Shown here piece by piece: positions 34,180-46,000 of a DNA stretch of 64,000 nt (the first letter of the stretch is position 1; every line of letters begins with the position of its first letter). The notes beneath the pieces were generated by a model. The model saw only the letters and a program-made list of their open reading frames with translations. It did no database searches and was not told the DNA's origin. Origin of the DNA: Megaustenia siamemsis. Taxonomy: Eukaryota; Mollusca; Gastropoda; Stylommatophora; Ariophantidae. Both the position numbers and the translations under genes were made by a program. The stretch is from positions 14,683,107 through 14,747,106 of the forward strand of contig JAVIAB010000047.1 of NCBI GenBank assembly GCA_032433765.1, written 5' to 3'.

Positions 34180-34397
34180 ATCATCATCAAGTATCGGGCC
34201 TGCTGGCATAGGTGATCATGTCTCTCCACAACTTTCGATCTTGGCAGTTATTTATCATTTCTGTTGTTGACCTGCCAAGCTTCTCTTAAGCTGTCTGGTA
34301 TTTTTTCTCTTTGCTTCCCTCTATCTCTTCATCCCTCAATTTTTCCAGTTGTTACAATATATTCCAGTTGTTCTCTTCTTATTACATGGCCAAACAA
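34180..34397 (-). mobile_element. RTE-A 3' end, short
   Basis: Minus strand: GHVIRREQLEYIVTTGK-like, REKIPDSLREAWQ- and the ATGATGATG tail at 34180. Adjacent to the previous copy in the same orientation. Confidence 0.78.
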
Positions 34398-34399
34398 AT

Positions 34400-34885
34400 T
34401 ATACTGTATTTAATATTTAATACTCCATTAATCTTAGCTTTTATTTAAAAATTCCTTCACTTTTAACATGATTCCATTTAGCAGTCTCCTGCCATGCACC
34501 TAACACATTTTATTCCAATGGTGGTTATTTTTCTGATTGTTCTTGAGCATAATATCAACATCTGGCACGGATGTTAAAGAAGATGCAATATTCTAGTTCT
34601 TGCTTTTCCCTAAGAAAGGGCTCATGTGGTTTATAATTGATATTTTAGTTGTCTTAATCATTTACTCACTTAAGATATATAACTGGCATATGATCCTGCT
34701 GCAGTACATCGATCAGAAGAAATTATATCTTAACCCTAGATTACGATATATATCTGTAATTGCCCCAGTTACAACACTGTAGGAAAAATTACTACCGCTT
34801 AAATGTAACATTAGGTGATCTAAAAATAGTAATATCTCTGAAATTCTGACACAGTTCTTCTGTGTTCACACTAGGCAAAACATGG
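34400..34885. other. unassigned DNA
   Basis: No gene; no homology seen inside the window. Confidence 0.4.
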
Positions 34886-34889
34886 GGTC

Positions 34890-35310
34890 TCAAGATTTCT
34901 GGCTCAGGTCGTTTATGACCTGAGTCTCACCTCATGGACTGGATGTGTTACAGTGTCTATCGGAACGATTGCCGCAAGTCTGTCAGTATGTTCGGCTACC
35001 TCGTAGCATTATTCGCTGTGTTTTCCTGAGTCACGAAGGGTCGTTTGATGTCTGCCAATGACCAAGAAAATTTCTCTAGTTACATCAAAAAACAAACAAA
35101 AAAAACTACCAATTTCTTGAAAATTGGTGATTTTTTTTTTTTTCACATCAAACGAAGTATCTCACAATTTAAAGAAAATTTTTTTTTTTAAATTCCAACA
35201 GCAATGAAAACAAATTAAACACTCATAGGTCACCGGAAGTGGTAATTAGAAAGGTACACAGAGGGAGGTAATGTGTGAACACTGAAAAATGTTACATTTT
35301 GAGGAATGTG
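34890..35310 (+). repeat. dispersed repeat, first of three copies
   Basis: Shares GGTCACC...AAGTGGTAATTAG...AGGTA with 44940-45030 and 58790-58860, with a T-run and TTCCAACA...GAAAACAAATTAAAC before it. Confidence 0.55.
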
Positions 35311-36085
35311 TGTTTGAATGTTGTAATTTTTACTACGTTATCATAATCTTGGGTTGAAATATAATACCATTTGTGGTTAAACATTGAACACTTCCTACCA
35401 GAAAGTGTCATGTCTATCATCTGTGAAGTGTTTATTCTTAGTCTTATACAGGCATTGATCTAATACATTATTATTAACACAAACATTAGTCACATAAACA
35501 TTAACATTTTTGTGTCTTGTCACAAACTGGAACCCCTCCCATTAAATATCAATATTAACAATTATTGGAATGTAGTAAACTCAAGGTAACTTCACTGCTC
35601 CAAAATTACAAATTAGGATTATATCTGACATTTTAAAATTAAAGGGATGAGCTGTGAACATTTATCATTTAATGTGCCATTGTAGTATTCCCTTGATGAT
35701 CTCTCCCTACCCCACGCTAGGTTACACTTAATGTATTCCTCAGTAAGCTCTCTAAAGACAAATATAGCATATGTGCATCTTCTGTATTTATTTTTTTAAA
35801 TCCCATTGGTACTTCACTAAGCTGGGTTCAAATATTGGTCTTAGCCTTTTCTCTGGAAAAATTACCAAGAACAAACTGTTGCTTACTCCTGGTCCTGAAG
35901 TCGGTGGCTGACCAAGCTCCGGACCACAGGAAAGTGACTTATTTTCCTTTTCTGAGAGTCGAGCATGTTATCGCCATGTAGTTAGATTTATGTGCATTTG
36001 ATTGTATATTTTTGTGTTGTTTGTTGTTCCAGCTGAAGGCCTACTTGGGTGAAATATCATTTTCATTGTCTCTTACTCCTGTTCT
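35311..36085. other. unassigned DNA with a weak hammerhead-like site
   Basis: CTGAAGGCCTACTTGGGTGAAATATC at 36033-36058 resembles the Penelope-type hammerhead; the stem is imperfect. No gene seen. Confidence 0.35.
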
Positions 36086-36089
36086 TTTT

Positions 36090-36405
36090 ATAATAGCTAG
36101 CTAGTTAGTTGTTACCTAGTTAGCAAGCTAGCTAGTTAGTTGTTAGCTAGTTAGTTAGTTGTTATCTAGTCAACAAGCTAGCTAGTTATTTGCTAGCTAT
36201 CTAGTTAGTTAATTAGCTAGTTGTTAGCTAGTTTGCTAGCTAATTAGTTAGCTCTTAGTTAGCCAGTTAGTTAATTAGCTAGTTGTTAGCTAGTTAGCTA
36301 GCTAGCTGTTAGCTAGTTAGTTAGCTAGCTAGTCAGTTAGTTAATTAGCTAGTTGTTATCTAGTTAACAAGCTAGCTAGTTAGTTAGTTAATTAGCTAGG
36401 TGTTT
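36090..36405 (+). repeat. TAGC/TAGT tetranucleotide-like array
   Basis: About 310 bases of GCTAGTTAGTTGTTAGCTAG-like units. TAGCTA is palindromic, so the array can form many local hairpins. Confidence 0.9.
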
Positions 36406-36892
36406 TCTCTCGGATGGGAGACAGCACATGGTACAAAAATCACAACTCTCCATGTCTGTTAAATCACAGCTAAGCCTTATTTTGTTCTAAAACCCTTAGT
36501 TAAAACCTTTCTGTTGATTATTTATGTTAGCTTCTCTTCTTATCTTCTCAGGTGTTCACATGAAGGTGTGGCACAGGTGTTTTTTTTTGTCCACTCTGAG
36601 CACATAACCAATGCACTTCCAGGTCTTTTTTGTATATTGCTTGATACATATACTTACTCAGTTTCTTTTCTTATAGTCTCATTTTGTGTAAAGTCTTCGC
36701 AATTTATGTTATCAGATGTATTTATTTTCAAAGTCAATTGATCCCCTTTTCTAGAGCGTTAGTGGATTTCCATCTCTCATATTTTAGCATTGATATTACA
36801 TAAGGGCTGAAAAGTTTATTTGATATACAGCACAAACATTTTAGTATCCAATTTTATATAAAATAATTAAAAAATTGAAATAAAATATATTT

Positions 36893-37018
36893 ATATAAAG
36901 GCGTAATACTGACCACATTACCCTAAAAATCATGTGCTGAAGGTCTGTAAAATTTCTTGTTACTAACACCATATTCCCTATACGCTACTTGGCGTGACGG
37001 GGACTCTTTACTTTACTA
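36893..37018 (+). mobile_element. SINE-2 3' half
   Basis: Body only: CGTAATACTGACCACATTAC, CCTAAAAATCATGTGC and CGCTACTTGGCGTGACGGGG before CTTTACTTTAC. The tRNA head is missing. Confidence 0.75.
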
Positions 37019-37084
37019 TATTTATATAAAAATATTTCTCGCTACCAGCAATTTAAGTAGAGTCTGAGTTAAATAATTATAATC

Positions 37085-37640
37085 ATCATTTCTTCTTCTT
37101 CTTCCTTTCAGCTCCCTTTGGAGAATAGGTCCTCAGCAAACACTTTCCAAGCCGTTCTGTTTCTTGCCATTCTTGTAAGATCATTCCATGTCTTCCCCAT
37201 CATCTTCATCTGTCTTTTCCAAGAATATTTTTATATTCCTTTTTGTCTTTTTCTTGAGGATTCCAAAAAAGGGCCTGTTGCGTAATACTCTCAATTGGCT
37301 TCTGCAGTGTGTGTTCTATCCAGCGCCATCATCTTCACTGTATCTCTTTTCCACAGATATTTGGCTGGTACTTTTTCATAATTCTATGTTAGTGATTTTG
37401 TCCTGCCATTTCCATCCTTTTATTCTGTGTAAGCATCCGTTAATGAATGTTTATATCTTCATGATTGTCGTTTTTGTTGTTCTCCATGTTTCACGGCCGT
37501 ATAATAAGACTGACTTAACATTGGGGTTGAAAATTTGTATTTTTGTATTGAACCTAATTTATCATCATTTCAGAGTCTGGATTTTTGTTTCAATGACAGC
37601 ATATGTTTTACGATTTGGGCTTGAAACCAGATCCTATGTA
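37085..37640 (-). mobile_element. LINE 3' fragment of another family
   Basis: Minus strand reads YGRETWRTTKTTIMKIYTFI, GCLHRIKGWKWQDKITN-like, and DMERSYKNGKKQNGLESV-, the usual C-terminus of a LINE RT with SETWRTTKTT and QTFINRCLRRIL-type motifs. Decayed. Confidence 0.62.
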
Positions 37641-37649
37641 TGCCTTGCA

Positions 37650-38430
37650 CGTTAGGGACTCATACAACTTTGGCGTTCATTGATCTAACAAAACAATTAG
37701 AGGAACCCGGAAGCAACAAATAAAGAACATGATTAATAGAAGCAGAAAGTAATGAGTTAACAACAATGTTAATGTCAACAGCGAGAAATTAACAAACAAC
37801 TCAATTAATGGAAAAAGCAAAAAGTTGCTAAACAACAAAATTTATAGAAGTAAGTAAAAAAAATAAGTGCAGTACAAAATTTGCAAAACCTTTTTAAAAA
37901 ATAAATAAAGCTTGTCGACAGGGAATTTTTTTTTTATTTTGAATGAAACCCATAATAGTTTTTTTATTTAATTTTTGGTACAATCTGAGATCAATTATTT
38001 TTTAAATTATCCATAAGTGTATTATGTTTACATTTTATTTAGATGAATGCTTAGAGAGTGGGAGGGGTTGTTAGCTGAAGGATGACAACAGCAGACAAAA
38101 GACTTGTCGACCTAGAATTCTTTTTAATATAATTTTGATAAACATGTTCCAATAGTAAAAAGATTACATACGTGGACCAAAATTTGATTATCTTTAAAGA
38201 TATGCTACAAACAGATGTTAAAGTGAATAAAAAAAATTGTAAGATTTTATTTTGAATTTGCAAAAATGGAGACACAGAATTTTTTATTTTTTACTGAAGG
38301 GAGGTAATCATGAGGAGCTGATGGGATTGTCATGGAAATATATTCATAATGAAAGCTAACAAAGTGACATGAAGATGCTTGTGACAAGGAAAGTCAGCAG
38401 GCAATGATATAGAAACAGGACTGCCATTGA
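37650..38430. other. unassigned AT-rich DNA
   Basis: No gene recognised. Part (38040-38300) resembles the interior of the dispersed repeat. Confidence 0.35.
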
Positions 38431-38436
38431 ATTCAC

Positions 38437-38660
38437 AGCTGTATGTTGATGATTTTTTAGTTATCTTGCTAATTTTGAAACATGACTTGAGCATAATTCT
38501 GTTATAATAGATTGAAATTGCTCTTAAAAAACACTATAACCACATTTCAGCAATATTTGTGGTTAATTTTGATTATGTTACACCAGAGTGGATCAAACTT
38601 ACACAATTTTTAAATAAGTCTTATCACACACATTGTTCAATTAAAGTATCAATGGCACAG
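38437..38660 (+). repeat. paired dispersed repeat
   Basis: Ordered matches to 49450-49680: GATGAT-TTTTNG, TGAAACATGAC, TTAAT-TTGATTATGTTACACCAGA versus TTATGGTTATTTTACACCAGA. Function unknown. Confidence 0.5.
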
Positions 38661-38669
38661 AAAGCTACA

Positions 38670-39062
38670 ATGCACCTGGACAGCTAAAAGACAGCTATAT
38701 GAATCTGTTTGGTAGTAAGACACCAATTACTGTCAATGCAATTAATCTCTCTGGCAGTGAGAAAGTATCCACCTGGACAGCTGAAAGACAGCTATATGAA
38801 TCTGTTTGGTAGTAAGACACCAATTACTGTCAGTGCAATTAATCTCTCTGGCAGTGAGAAAGTATCCACCTGGACAGCTGAAAGACAGCTATATGAATCT
38901 GTTTGGTAGTAAGACACCAATTACTGTCAATGCAATTAATCTCTCTGGCAGTGAGAAAGTATCCACCTGGACAGCTGAAAGACAGCTATATGAATCTGTT
39001 TGGTAGTAAGACACCAATTACTGTCAATGCAATTAATCTCTCTGGCAGTGAGAAAGTGTCTA
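38670..39062 (+). repeat. 97-bp tandem repeat, about 4 copies
   Basis: Each unit contains GACAGCTATATGAATCTGTT and GGCAGTGAGAAAGTATCCAC. Three nearly identical open frames start every 97 bases. Copies differ at only a few bases, so the array is recent. Confidence 0.92.
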
Positions 39063-39400
39063 CAGAGAGAGAGAGGAAAGGGCTGAAAGTACTAATGAAT
39101 TAGTGTCTGCATGTGATACCATAACCAGAATATGGAGGCCAAGACGCCCGTCCAGCAACTGAGCTGATTGCAGTCAGCAACCCACAGCTGGCTGCCTGCA
39201 CCAGGATTGATGAACCACCAAGAGCTGATCAAGACCTTGCTACACCACTCAGTGGTGCTCCTGGCAAAAGACTATCCAGTCTGACCTAGCGAGTGACGAC
39301 CAAAATGAGAAGGGAACCTGGTACGCCAAAATTCCACGCTGAAGTCAGATGTGTTGGGCCAAAAGACGCAAATAAACACAACACAACACATCTACACTGG
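39063..39400. other. unassigned DNA
   Basis: Higher GC than the surroundings; no gene recognised. Confidence 0.35.
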
Positions 39401-39404
39401 GAGC

Positions 39405-39655
39405 TGCAATAGCTCAGTGGTTAGTTAACTGGACTACAAAAGATAAGAGGATGGGTTCGATCCTGATCAAAGGCTTCTAGGTTCACCCAGCCTTAAATAG
39501 GTACCAGATTTTTCTGGAAAAGTAAAGCGGCATTGGCGTAATACCGACCACATTACTCCAAAAATAAAGTGCCAAAGGTCTATAAAAAAAGTTACAGTCA
39601 CTAACACCAAATTCTCTATATGCCACTTGGCGTGACGGAGCTCTTTACACTTTAC
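39405..39655 (+). mobile_element. SINE-2 copy
   Basis: Head GAGCTGCAATAGCTCAGTGG and GGATGGGTTCGATCC, body GTTCACCCAGCCTTAAATAG, CGTAATACCGACCACATTAC, and terminal GCCACTTGGCGTGACGG plus CTTTACACTTTAC. Confidence 0.85.
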
Positions 39656-39754
39656 TACAACATATCTACACCCCCTTAACAACTTTTAAAGAGCTGATGG
39701 TGAAGGTGACTATTCATTCCTTTAGTTGCTATCGGGTGAACACCAGAAAGAGGA

Positions 39755-39832
39755 GATTAATTATCAGCACTCAAGGGCAAACTTAATTATCAGCACTCAA
39801 GGACAAACTTAATTATCAGCACTCAAGGAAAA
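39755..39832 (+). repeat. 26-bp tandem repeat interrupted by a SINE
   Basis: Units of CACTCAAGGGCAAACTTAAT plus TATCAG; the array resumes at 40090-40130 after the SINE. Confidence 0.8.
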
Positions 39833-39835
39833 AGT

Positions 39836-40085
39836 GATAGCTCAGTAGTTAGTGAACTGGACTACAAAGGGTAGGGTTCGATCCCAACTGACGGCTTCCA
39901 GGTTCACCCAGCCTTAAATGGGTACCAGATTTTTTTTCTGGGAAAGTAAAGCGGCATGGGCATAATATTGACCACATTACCCCAAAAATCATGTGCTGGA
40001 GGTCTGTAAAATTTATGGTCACTAACACCATATTCCCTATATACCACTTGGCGTGACGGGGGCTCTTTAATTTTTTTTTTTTTTT
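39836..40085 (+). mobile_element. SINE-2 copy inserted in the 26-bp array
   Basis: Head GATAGCTCAGTAGTTAGTGA and GGGTTCGATCCC, body as in the other copies, ending GCTCTTTAA and a long T-run. ACTCAAGGA-like sequence lies on both sides as target duplication. Confidence 0.85.
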
Positions 40086-40267
40086 TTTTTACTCAAGGAC
40101 AGACATAATTATCAGCACTCAAGGAAAAACATACAACAATACTATTATGGGAAAACAGATCAAGAAACTGACCAGCTACTAAAAGTTCATGCTGAAGAGA
40201 TTGACATAATTGCATATATCTGCTTGTCGGAATTGAAATAGCTTTAAAATAAATTTTTCTACAAATA

Positions 40268-40513
40268 AATAAAGAGCCATTATGCCACGTGATGTACAGA
40301 GAATTTGGTGTTAACGTTAACTAATTTTATAAACCTTCTGCACTTACTTTTGGGGTAATGTAGCCAGTATTGCGCTCAAGCGCTTTTTTTTTTCACAGAA
40401 AAATCTGATACCAATTTAAGGCTGGGTAAATCTGGAAGCAGATGATCAGAAGCAAACCTGACCTCTTGTCCCTAGCAGTCCAGGTTACTAACCACTGAGC
40501 TACTGCAGCTTCT
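40268..40513 (-). mobile_element. SINE-2 copy, diverged
   Basis: Minus strand: GAAGCTGCAGTAGCTCAGTG head, CCAGCCTTAAATTGGTATCA body and TACATCACGTGGCATAATGG end. Confidence 0.75.
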
Positions 40514-40618
40514 ATTTAAAATATACATAAATATATCATTATGTAGGACTGCGATAAAGTTGGTGTAAATTAAGGGAAAAATAATCCCACATTAATTGTA
40601 TGTATACTCACTATTACT

Positions 40619-40939
40619 TGGGGGCCTCGGTAGCCTAGTTGGGAAAATTACCAGACTGGACTACTGACGTTCGGACAACCCATGTTCGATTCCTGCTGGG
40701 AGCAGTGTGAATTGTACTCGTGGTTGGAAAAAAAAATACCCCCACGGTCGACCCAGCCGTTGGCAGAAATGGTTATCAGGGTAATTACCCTGGGAAGGTG
40801 AGGAATGTCACTTCATCTGAGTTTCGATGCTTGAGGCAACACTGTACAGAAATCTCCAAACATTTCTGGATAGGCGGCCGAGCACATATGGGTGTAAACT
40901 CGCGTGCTAAGATGCCGGTTCAAGTCTCGTACTTCAAGT
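40619..40939 (+). mobile_element. SINE-1, complete with 12-bp target duplication
   Basis: Head GGCCTCGGTAGCCTAGTTGG (box A) and GTTCGATTCCTGCTGGGAGC (box B) are followed by a body with CCCACGGTCGACCCAGCCGT. CTCACTATTACT flanks it at 40607-40618 and 40940-40951. Confidence 0.85.
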
Positions 40940-40964
40940 CTCACTATTACTGTGTACAATGGAG

Positions 40965-41285
40965 TGAATAATGTAAAGATAATAAGAGAAATGGACATGC
41001 AACCAACGATCTCATATACAGTTAGGAAGAAAAGATGGACATATGTCAGGCATGTGTTGAGAAGAGACAACAACAAAATTTCTAAACAGGCTCTTCAATG
41101 GGAAACATCAGGTTACAGAAAAAAGAGGAAGACTTAGAGAGACACTAAAAAGAGCACTTATAAGAGAAGCAAAATTGGCAGGCATAGACTCATTTGATTA
41201 GATCAAACATATTGTCCGGAATAGAGATTGTTGACGAAAAACACTACAAGATCTATGTGATGTCTAGCAACAGTAGAAGGATCAA
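40965..41285 (+). mobile_element. LINE-D-related 3' fragment
   Basis: Reads ISYTVRKKRWTYVRHVLRRD, NNKISKQALQWETSGYRKK, then a shift to RGRLRETLKRALIREAK-like sequence. Matches LINE-D residues near 31180-31390. Confidence 0.75.
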
Positions 41286-41289
41286 GATA

Positions 41290-42060
41290 TTCATGGACAT
41301 AAATATGAATATATTTATATTATGGTCATAAAGCTATCACATACAAATTTATATTTAATTACTAGTGAGAAAAGAGTTGAAAATACAATGGAGACTGTCT
41401 GGTAAAATAAGAAGTAAAACCATTGTCAAATAAGAAGGAAACTTGTTAGACACTGAAAATAAATGTACACTTTCACCAATGTGGACATAATTAACTCTTT
41501 CAGTGTGTAAGCTTTTTATCAATGCAATGGAAGAGATTTCAGAGACAAAATTTGTCATGTTTTTAAAAATCAATCTATATATTTATATAACAAGATAACA
41601 TAATATATATTATTTTTTTTATAATTGAACAAGGTATTAGATTTAACCAATACCGAGATGATATAAGATGTGTGTAAAAGAGTATAGTTTGATGACGGTT
41701 TATAATAATCAAACAGAGTGATGTATTATGTGGCTAAAAGTACTTGACCGAATTCGGCATTGCGCATGATGCGCCAAAATGTATGGAAAGAATTAAGCTT
41801 GTTCAAAATTGTTTCACCTTAACAGGCAGGTGGATAGCTGGAATGGTATGGTTAACGTTGAAGTTATATGGTTAGCAGTGTCAATATGGTTAAATCCAGG
41901 GATATCTTTAACAAGGAGGGATACATGTTAGTGTGGGTTATTATTAGATGCAGGGATATAATTCATTTGAGAAGTAAACAAAATAATACAAAAACAGAGG
42001 TATAGTAATTTAAAGGGAAATGGTTATGAGAACATGGTTAATTTGACAGAACAAGGTGAG
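41290..42060. other. unassigned DNA; possible piggyBac end
   Basis: TTAACTCTTTCAGTGTG at about 41491 resembles the terminus of the element at 55959. No partner end found. No gene. Confidence 0.35.
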
Positions 42061-42061
42061 C

Positions 42062-42412
42062 TATAGAAACATGGTTAGCTAAGGGGACATGGTTACTTTC
42101 AGGGGATGTCTCTCCAAGGACATGGTTAGCTAAGAGGATATGGTTACTCTCAGGGAACATGTCTCTCTGGTTACATGGTCAGCAAAGGGGACATGGCTTA
42201 CTGTAGAAACACTGGTTAGCTGGTGCAACATGGTTAACTATTGAGAACATATTTAATTGAATGGACATAATTAACTTATAAGAATATGATTAGCTGTATG
42301 GCAAGTTTAAATGTAAGATGTGGTTGCTTTGAGGGAACAGCTTTGGTATGTAGAGGATATATCTTAGGGGTTAATTATTATCTACATGGACTTGGTCATC
42401 ATCAGGGAACAG
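42062..42412 (+). repeat. degenerate GGACATGGTTAGCTAAGG array
   Basis: About 15 drifting units of roughly 20 bases immediately downstream of the FAAH2-like stop codon, so the array probably lies in or after the 3' UTR. Confidence 0.7.
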
Positions 42413-42414
42413 GA

Positions 42415-43017
42415 TTAGCTGTGGGTGCCTGGGTTTGCCCACCCACCAAATTCTGATTCTAGTACTCTAGCAACAGCCAAACTTAGATGATCATTATAAG
42501 GGGCAGTAACTACCTGAACACCTAAAGGTAATCCTTCCTTGGACAGACCCAGTGGACACTGGGTAACTGGGAAACCTAAAGCGTTGAACAAACCTGTATA
42601 GGCAAAGTTGAAAGGAGTGAAAATTGGGTGGTTGTGGTAGGGAGCTATTTTTGGATGCGAGGGATACAACAAAATACCATCATTACCCAACAGCTCTAAC
42701 AATTCTGTACGTAAAGCATTTAAAATCTGCACAGATTTTAGATCACTCTGTCTTGTAAAACGTGGACCAACATCGTTGAACATTCCCAAAGCAAGTGCCG
42801 GAAGCGTGTGAGTAGATTGACCTATGAGCCACTTAAACAATTCAGCAAAACAATTCACATGACCTTGACCACTGCTATCTCCTGACAGAAGGCAAGCAAA
42901 TGTTGGTCCATCATCGCACAGGTTGAGTTTTCCTGCCCACATATCCAAGCTGGCACGAAATTTACTGAAACGCTGTTCTGTGACCTTGGCACCTAATTGC
43001 TTGAGATAGTCAGCCAC
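42415..43017 (-). CDS. FAAH2: FAAH2-like exon 7 (C-terminal, stop)
   Basis: The last exon follows the acceptor GATGTTTCAG and encodes 200 residues from VADYLKQLGAKV to the stop. It contains LYPSHPKIAPYHNHP, FTPFNFAYTGLFNALGFPVT, QCPLGLSKEGLPLGVQVV and FGGWANPG, the conserved C-terminal half of the amidase fold. The open frame above 43017 is intronic minisatellite, so Met codons there are not starts. Confidence 0.94.
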   Translation of the reverse strand: MADYLKQLGAKVTEQRFSKFRASLDMWAGKLNLCDDGPTFACLLSGDSSGQGHVNCFAELFKWLIGQSTHTLPALALGMFNDVGPRFTRQSDLKSVQILNALRTELLELLGNDGILLYPSHPKIAPYHNHPIFTPFNFAYTGLFNALGFPVTQCPLGLSKEGLPLGVQVVTAPYNDHLSLAVARVLESEFGGWANPGTHS

Positions 43018-46000
43018 CTGAAACATCAACCTAGTATCAGTTTCTGCAACAGACCTTGTTAGATGAACAGCCATGAAAATAGCAATGTCAGATACAAATA
43101 TAGACAGATATAAACCTTGGCAGATGGACAAACATACAACAAATGTTGGCAGATAGACAAACATGCAACAAATCTTGGCAGATAGACAAACATACAAAAA
43201 CTGTTACCAGATGGACAAACATGCAACAAATCTTGCTGGATATAGACACATATAAATCTTGCCAGATTGACAAACATACAACAAATCTTGCCATATGGAC
43301 TAACATACAACAAATCTTTACCAGATGGAGAAACATACAACAAACCTTTTCAGGTGAACAAACATACAACAAAGTGCCAAATAAGAAAACATAGAAGTGT
43401 TATGGTGCAAATATAATCATCATCATGTGCCATACCGGTTGGCGTAGGCGATCATGTCCTTCCATAATCTTCTATCTACAGTGCATCGTATCAGTTCTGT
43501 TGTTGATTGTTTTCCATGACATGACACCAAGCTATCCAGTATTGTCTCTCTTTGTTGTCCGTGATCTCTCTTTCCTTTTATTTTGCTAGTTGTAACCAAG
43601 TATTCCAACTTTCCTCTTCTCATGATGTGCCTGAAAAATGTTGATTGTTTCTTCCTATAATGAGGGTGTATATCTCCTAGCTCAGGCTGAACTCTGCATT
43701 ACCTAATGGTAGTTGTTACTGGACTACCTTTACCTATTGTGTTGCTCTTGCATAAAATATTGCCTGGGTTTTCTTCCCATATGAAAATAATATTCATCCA
43801 AAGTATACCTTTATTTATCAGGTAATTCAACTCTAGATAATGATACCTATTTGTGAGTCACTTTTTTAAGATACATTGCTCAAAATCCTAACTCCCTTTG
43901 TAGTTTTGGAGATATAATAACTTCTTTCAAATTTTGCTACAGAGCTTTGCGTTTACCTAAGAAGAGCTACAGGAATCAGATGCAGTAATCATTTGCAGGC
44001 TTAGGCCAGATTTATGGCACAGATTATTAATGCATAGCGTTTTTGGATGGTGTTTTGTTTATTGAGACACTAACTGTCAGTCCAGCTTTTATCTTAGCAT
44101 CGTTCATTGCTACAAAGCTTTGCATTTACCTTAGAAGAGCCACAGGAATCAGATATGGTAATCATTTGCTAGTTTAGGCTTGATTTATGACACAGAATTC
44201 GAACACACAATGCTTTCGGTTCAGACAGTGCTTTTCTTTTACTGACATGTCGGCTGTCAGGCCAGCTTTTATCTTAACGTCGTTCGTTGCCTCTCCCGTG
44301 TTCATGATGGTTAGTTTGATGTCTCGCTGACAGCCAAAAAGATTTTCACATTCACAAGTAAATAGTCATAGTTCATATGTTGTGCTACTAATGCCAGACC
44401 TCGACCTTAGATGCAAGAACAATAAGAAAAATAACCTCTACAGAGATGAAATGTGTTAGACGAATGACAGGAAACAGTCTGAGAGATAAGATCAGAAATG
44501 AAGAACTGAGAAAAAAGCTAGGAATAGCCCCCGCCATAGATTATATGAGGAAACAACAGATAAAATGGTTTGGCCACATGACAAGGCAGAAAGAACAAAA
44601 CACAACACAATGAGCCTTCAACAAATGTTGTGAGAACTCCAGACCCAAGGGTCGATGTTCTCGACAAAAGATGGGTAGATGGAATATTAGAAGCACTAGG
44701 AAACATAACAGCAGCAGAGGCGAACAGAAGAGCAAAAGACTGCAAATTATATCTCCCCTTGACGCTGAAAGGCAGACGGGGAAGGAAAGAAGAAGAAGAA
44801 AAACAAGTAAATAAAAAATTAATGATTGCACTTATGGCCAAATTTATAAAAAATAAAAAAAGTTGCACTTTTACATTACATTAGTAGTTTTTATTAAGCA
44901 CGTGTTGTTTGAAAAAAAAAATGCGCCAGCAATTGACTTGTCAGGGTCACCAGCGGGAATAATTAGGAAGGTATAAGGAGTGACAAAATGTGTGTGCACT
45001 GCAAACTGTCCAATTCAAAGAATGTTTATTTTGATGAAGGTGTGATCTAGCAATATACAACAAATTATATTGGATAAGATATATATAACTTGCCTTTATG
45101 AGATAACTCAATATACAACACACTTTTATCAGATTTCTAACTGACACACAACATGCTCTAATGAGATAGATCAATATGCAACATATTTTTATCAGATACA
45201 TCAACATACAACACTGTATTTATACAGTTTACAAAAGAGCCTTTTTACATGAGTGGAGCAGATATTGGACATTTCCGACCGCAGTAAAACTGATTCCATG
45301 AATAAAGAAGAATACAGTACAATTCAGTTGAAAGATCATCTTCATTTCACAACAGACAACTCCATAGTTTTGAGATCCCCTCCTCAGCACGTTCCCCAGT
45401 ATGAAGCACGCCTGCCACACACTACATGAGCATTGAGATAGCTAAAGATGATTTCGGCACAAATGCATAAACTCTGTAACACCAGCGAAGACATTATCCC
45501 CCAAAAACATCCTATAGCAGGCTTGAAAGGTGACGGTGGCTATATTCTTTCTTCCCCTCACTGTGATCCGGGTCCTGGTAGCCACACTGGCACTATTCTT
45601 ATAGTACACATACAGCAGTGTATTAGTTTTACTTTTATGATGGCTTTGTGTCTCTTAGTCCACCAATCATATTCTTTTGTGCAGAAGCACATTAAACAAC
45701 TTTACACCAAGAGTATATAGTAAGTAAAGGTTCCCTCCATGCCTTGCTAGTCGTATGGGGAATATGGTATTAGTGACCATATTTTTATATGACCACTGTT
45801 CATTTTTGGGTGATGTGGTCAGTATCATGCCAGGCCACCTTTACTTCCCAAAAAAATCTCTGGTACCCATTTTTAAAGGCTGGGTGAACACCGGAGCCTT
45901 GTCAGTCCGAAAAAAAATCCGCCAATGTTGAGGATCAAACTCGGACCCTTCTGGTCAGGAAGCGAGCACACTAACCACTCAGCCACCAAGGCTCCTAAGA

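Noticed and set aside
39405..39480. tRNA gene on the plus strand
   Set aside because: A- and B-box-like sequences are present, but they sit at the head of a multi-copy SINE and no cloverleaf with paired acceptor stem is seen. Same for the other SINE heads.
43018..43197. Extra N-terminal residues of the last FAAH2 exon
   Set aside because: This is the 30-bp intronic minisatellite; a clear acceptor lies at 43018-43019 and the family sequence begins after it.
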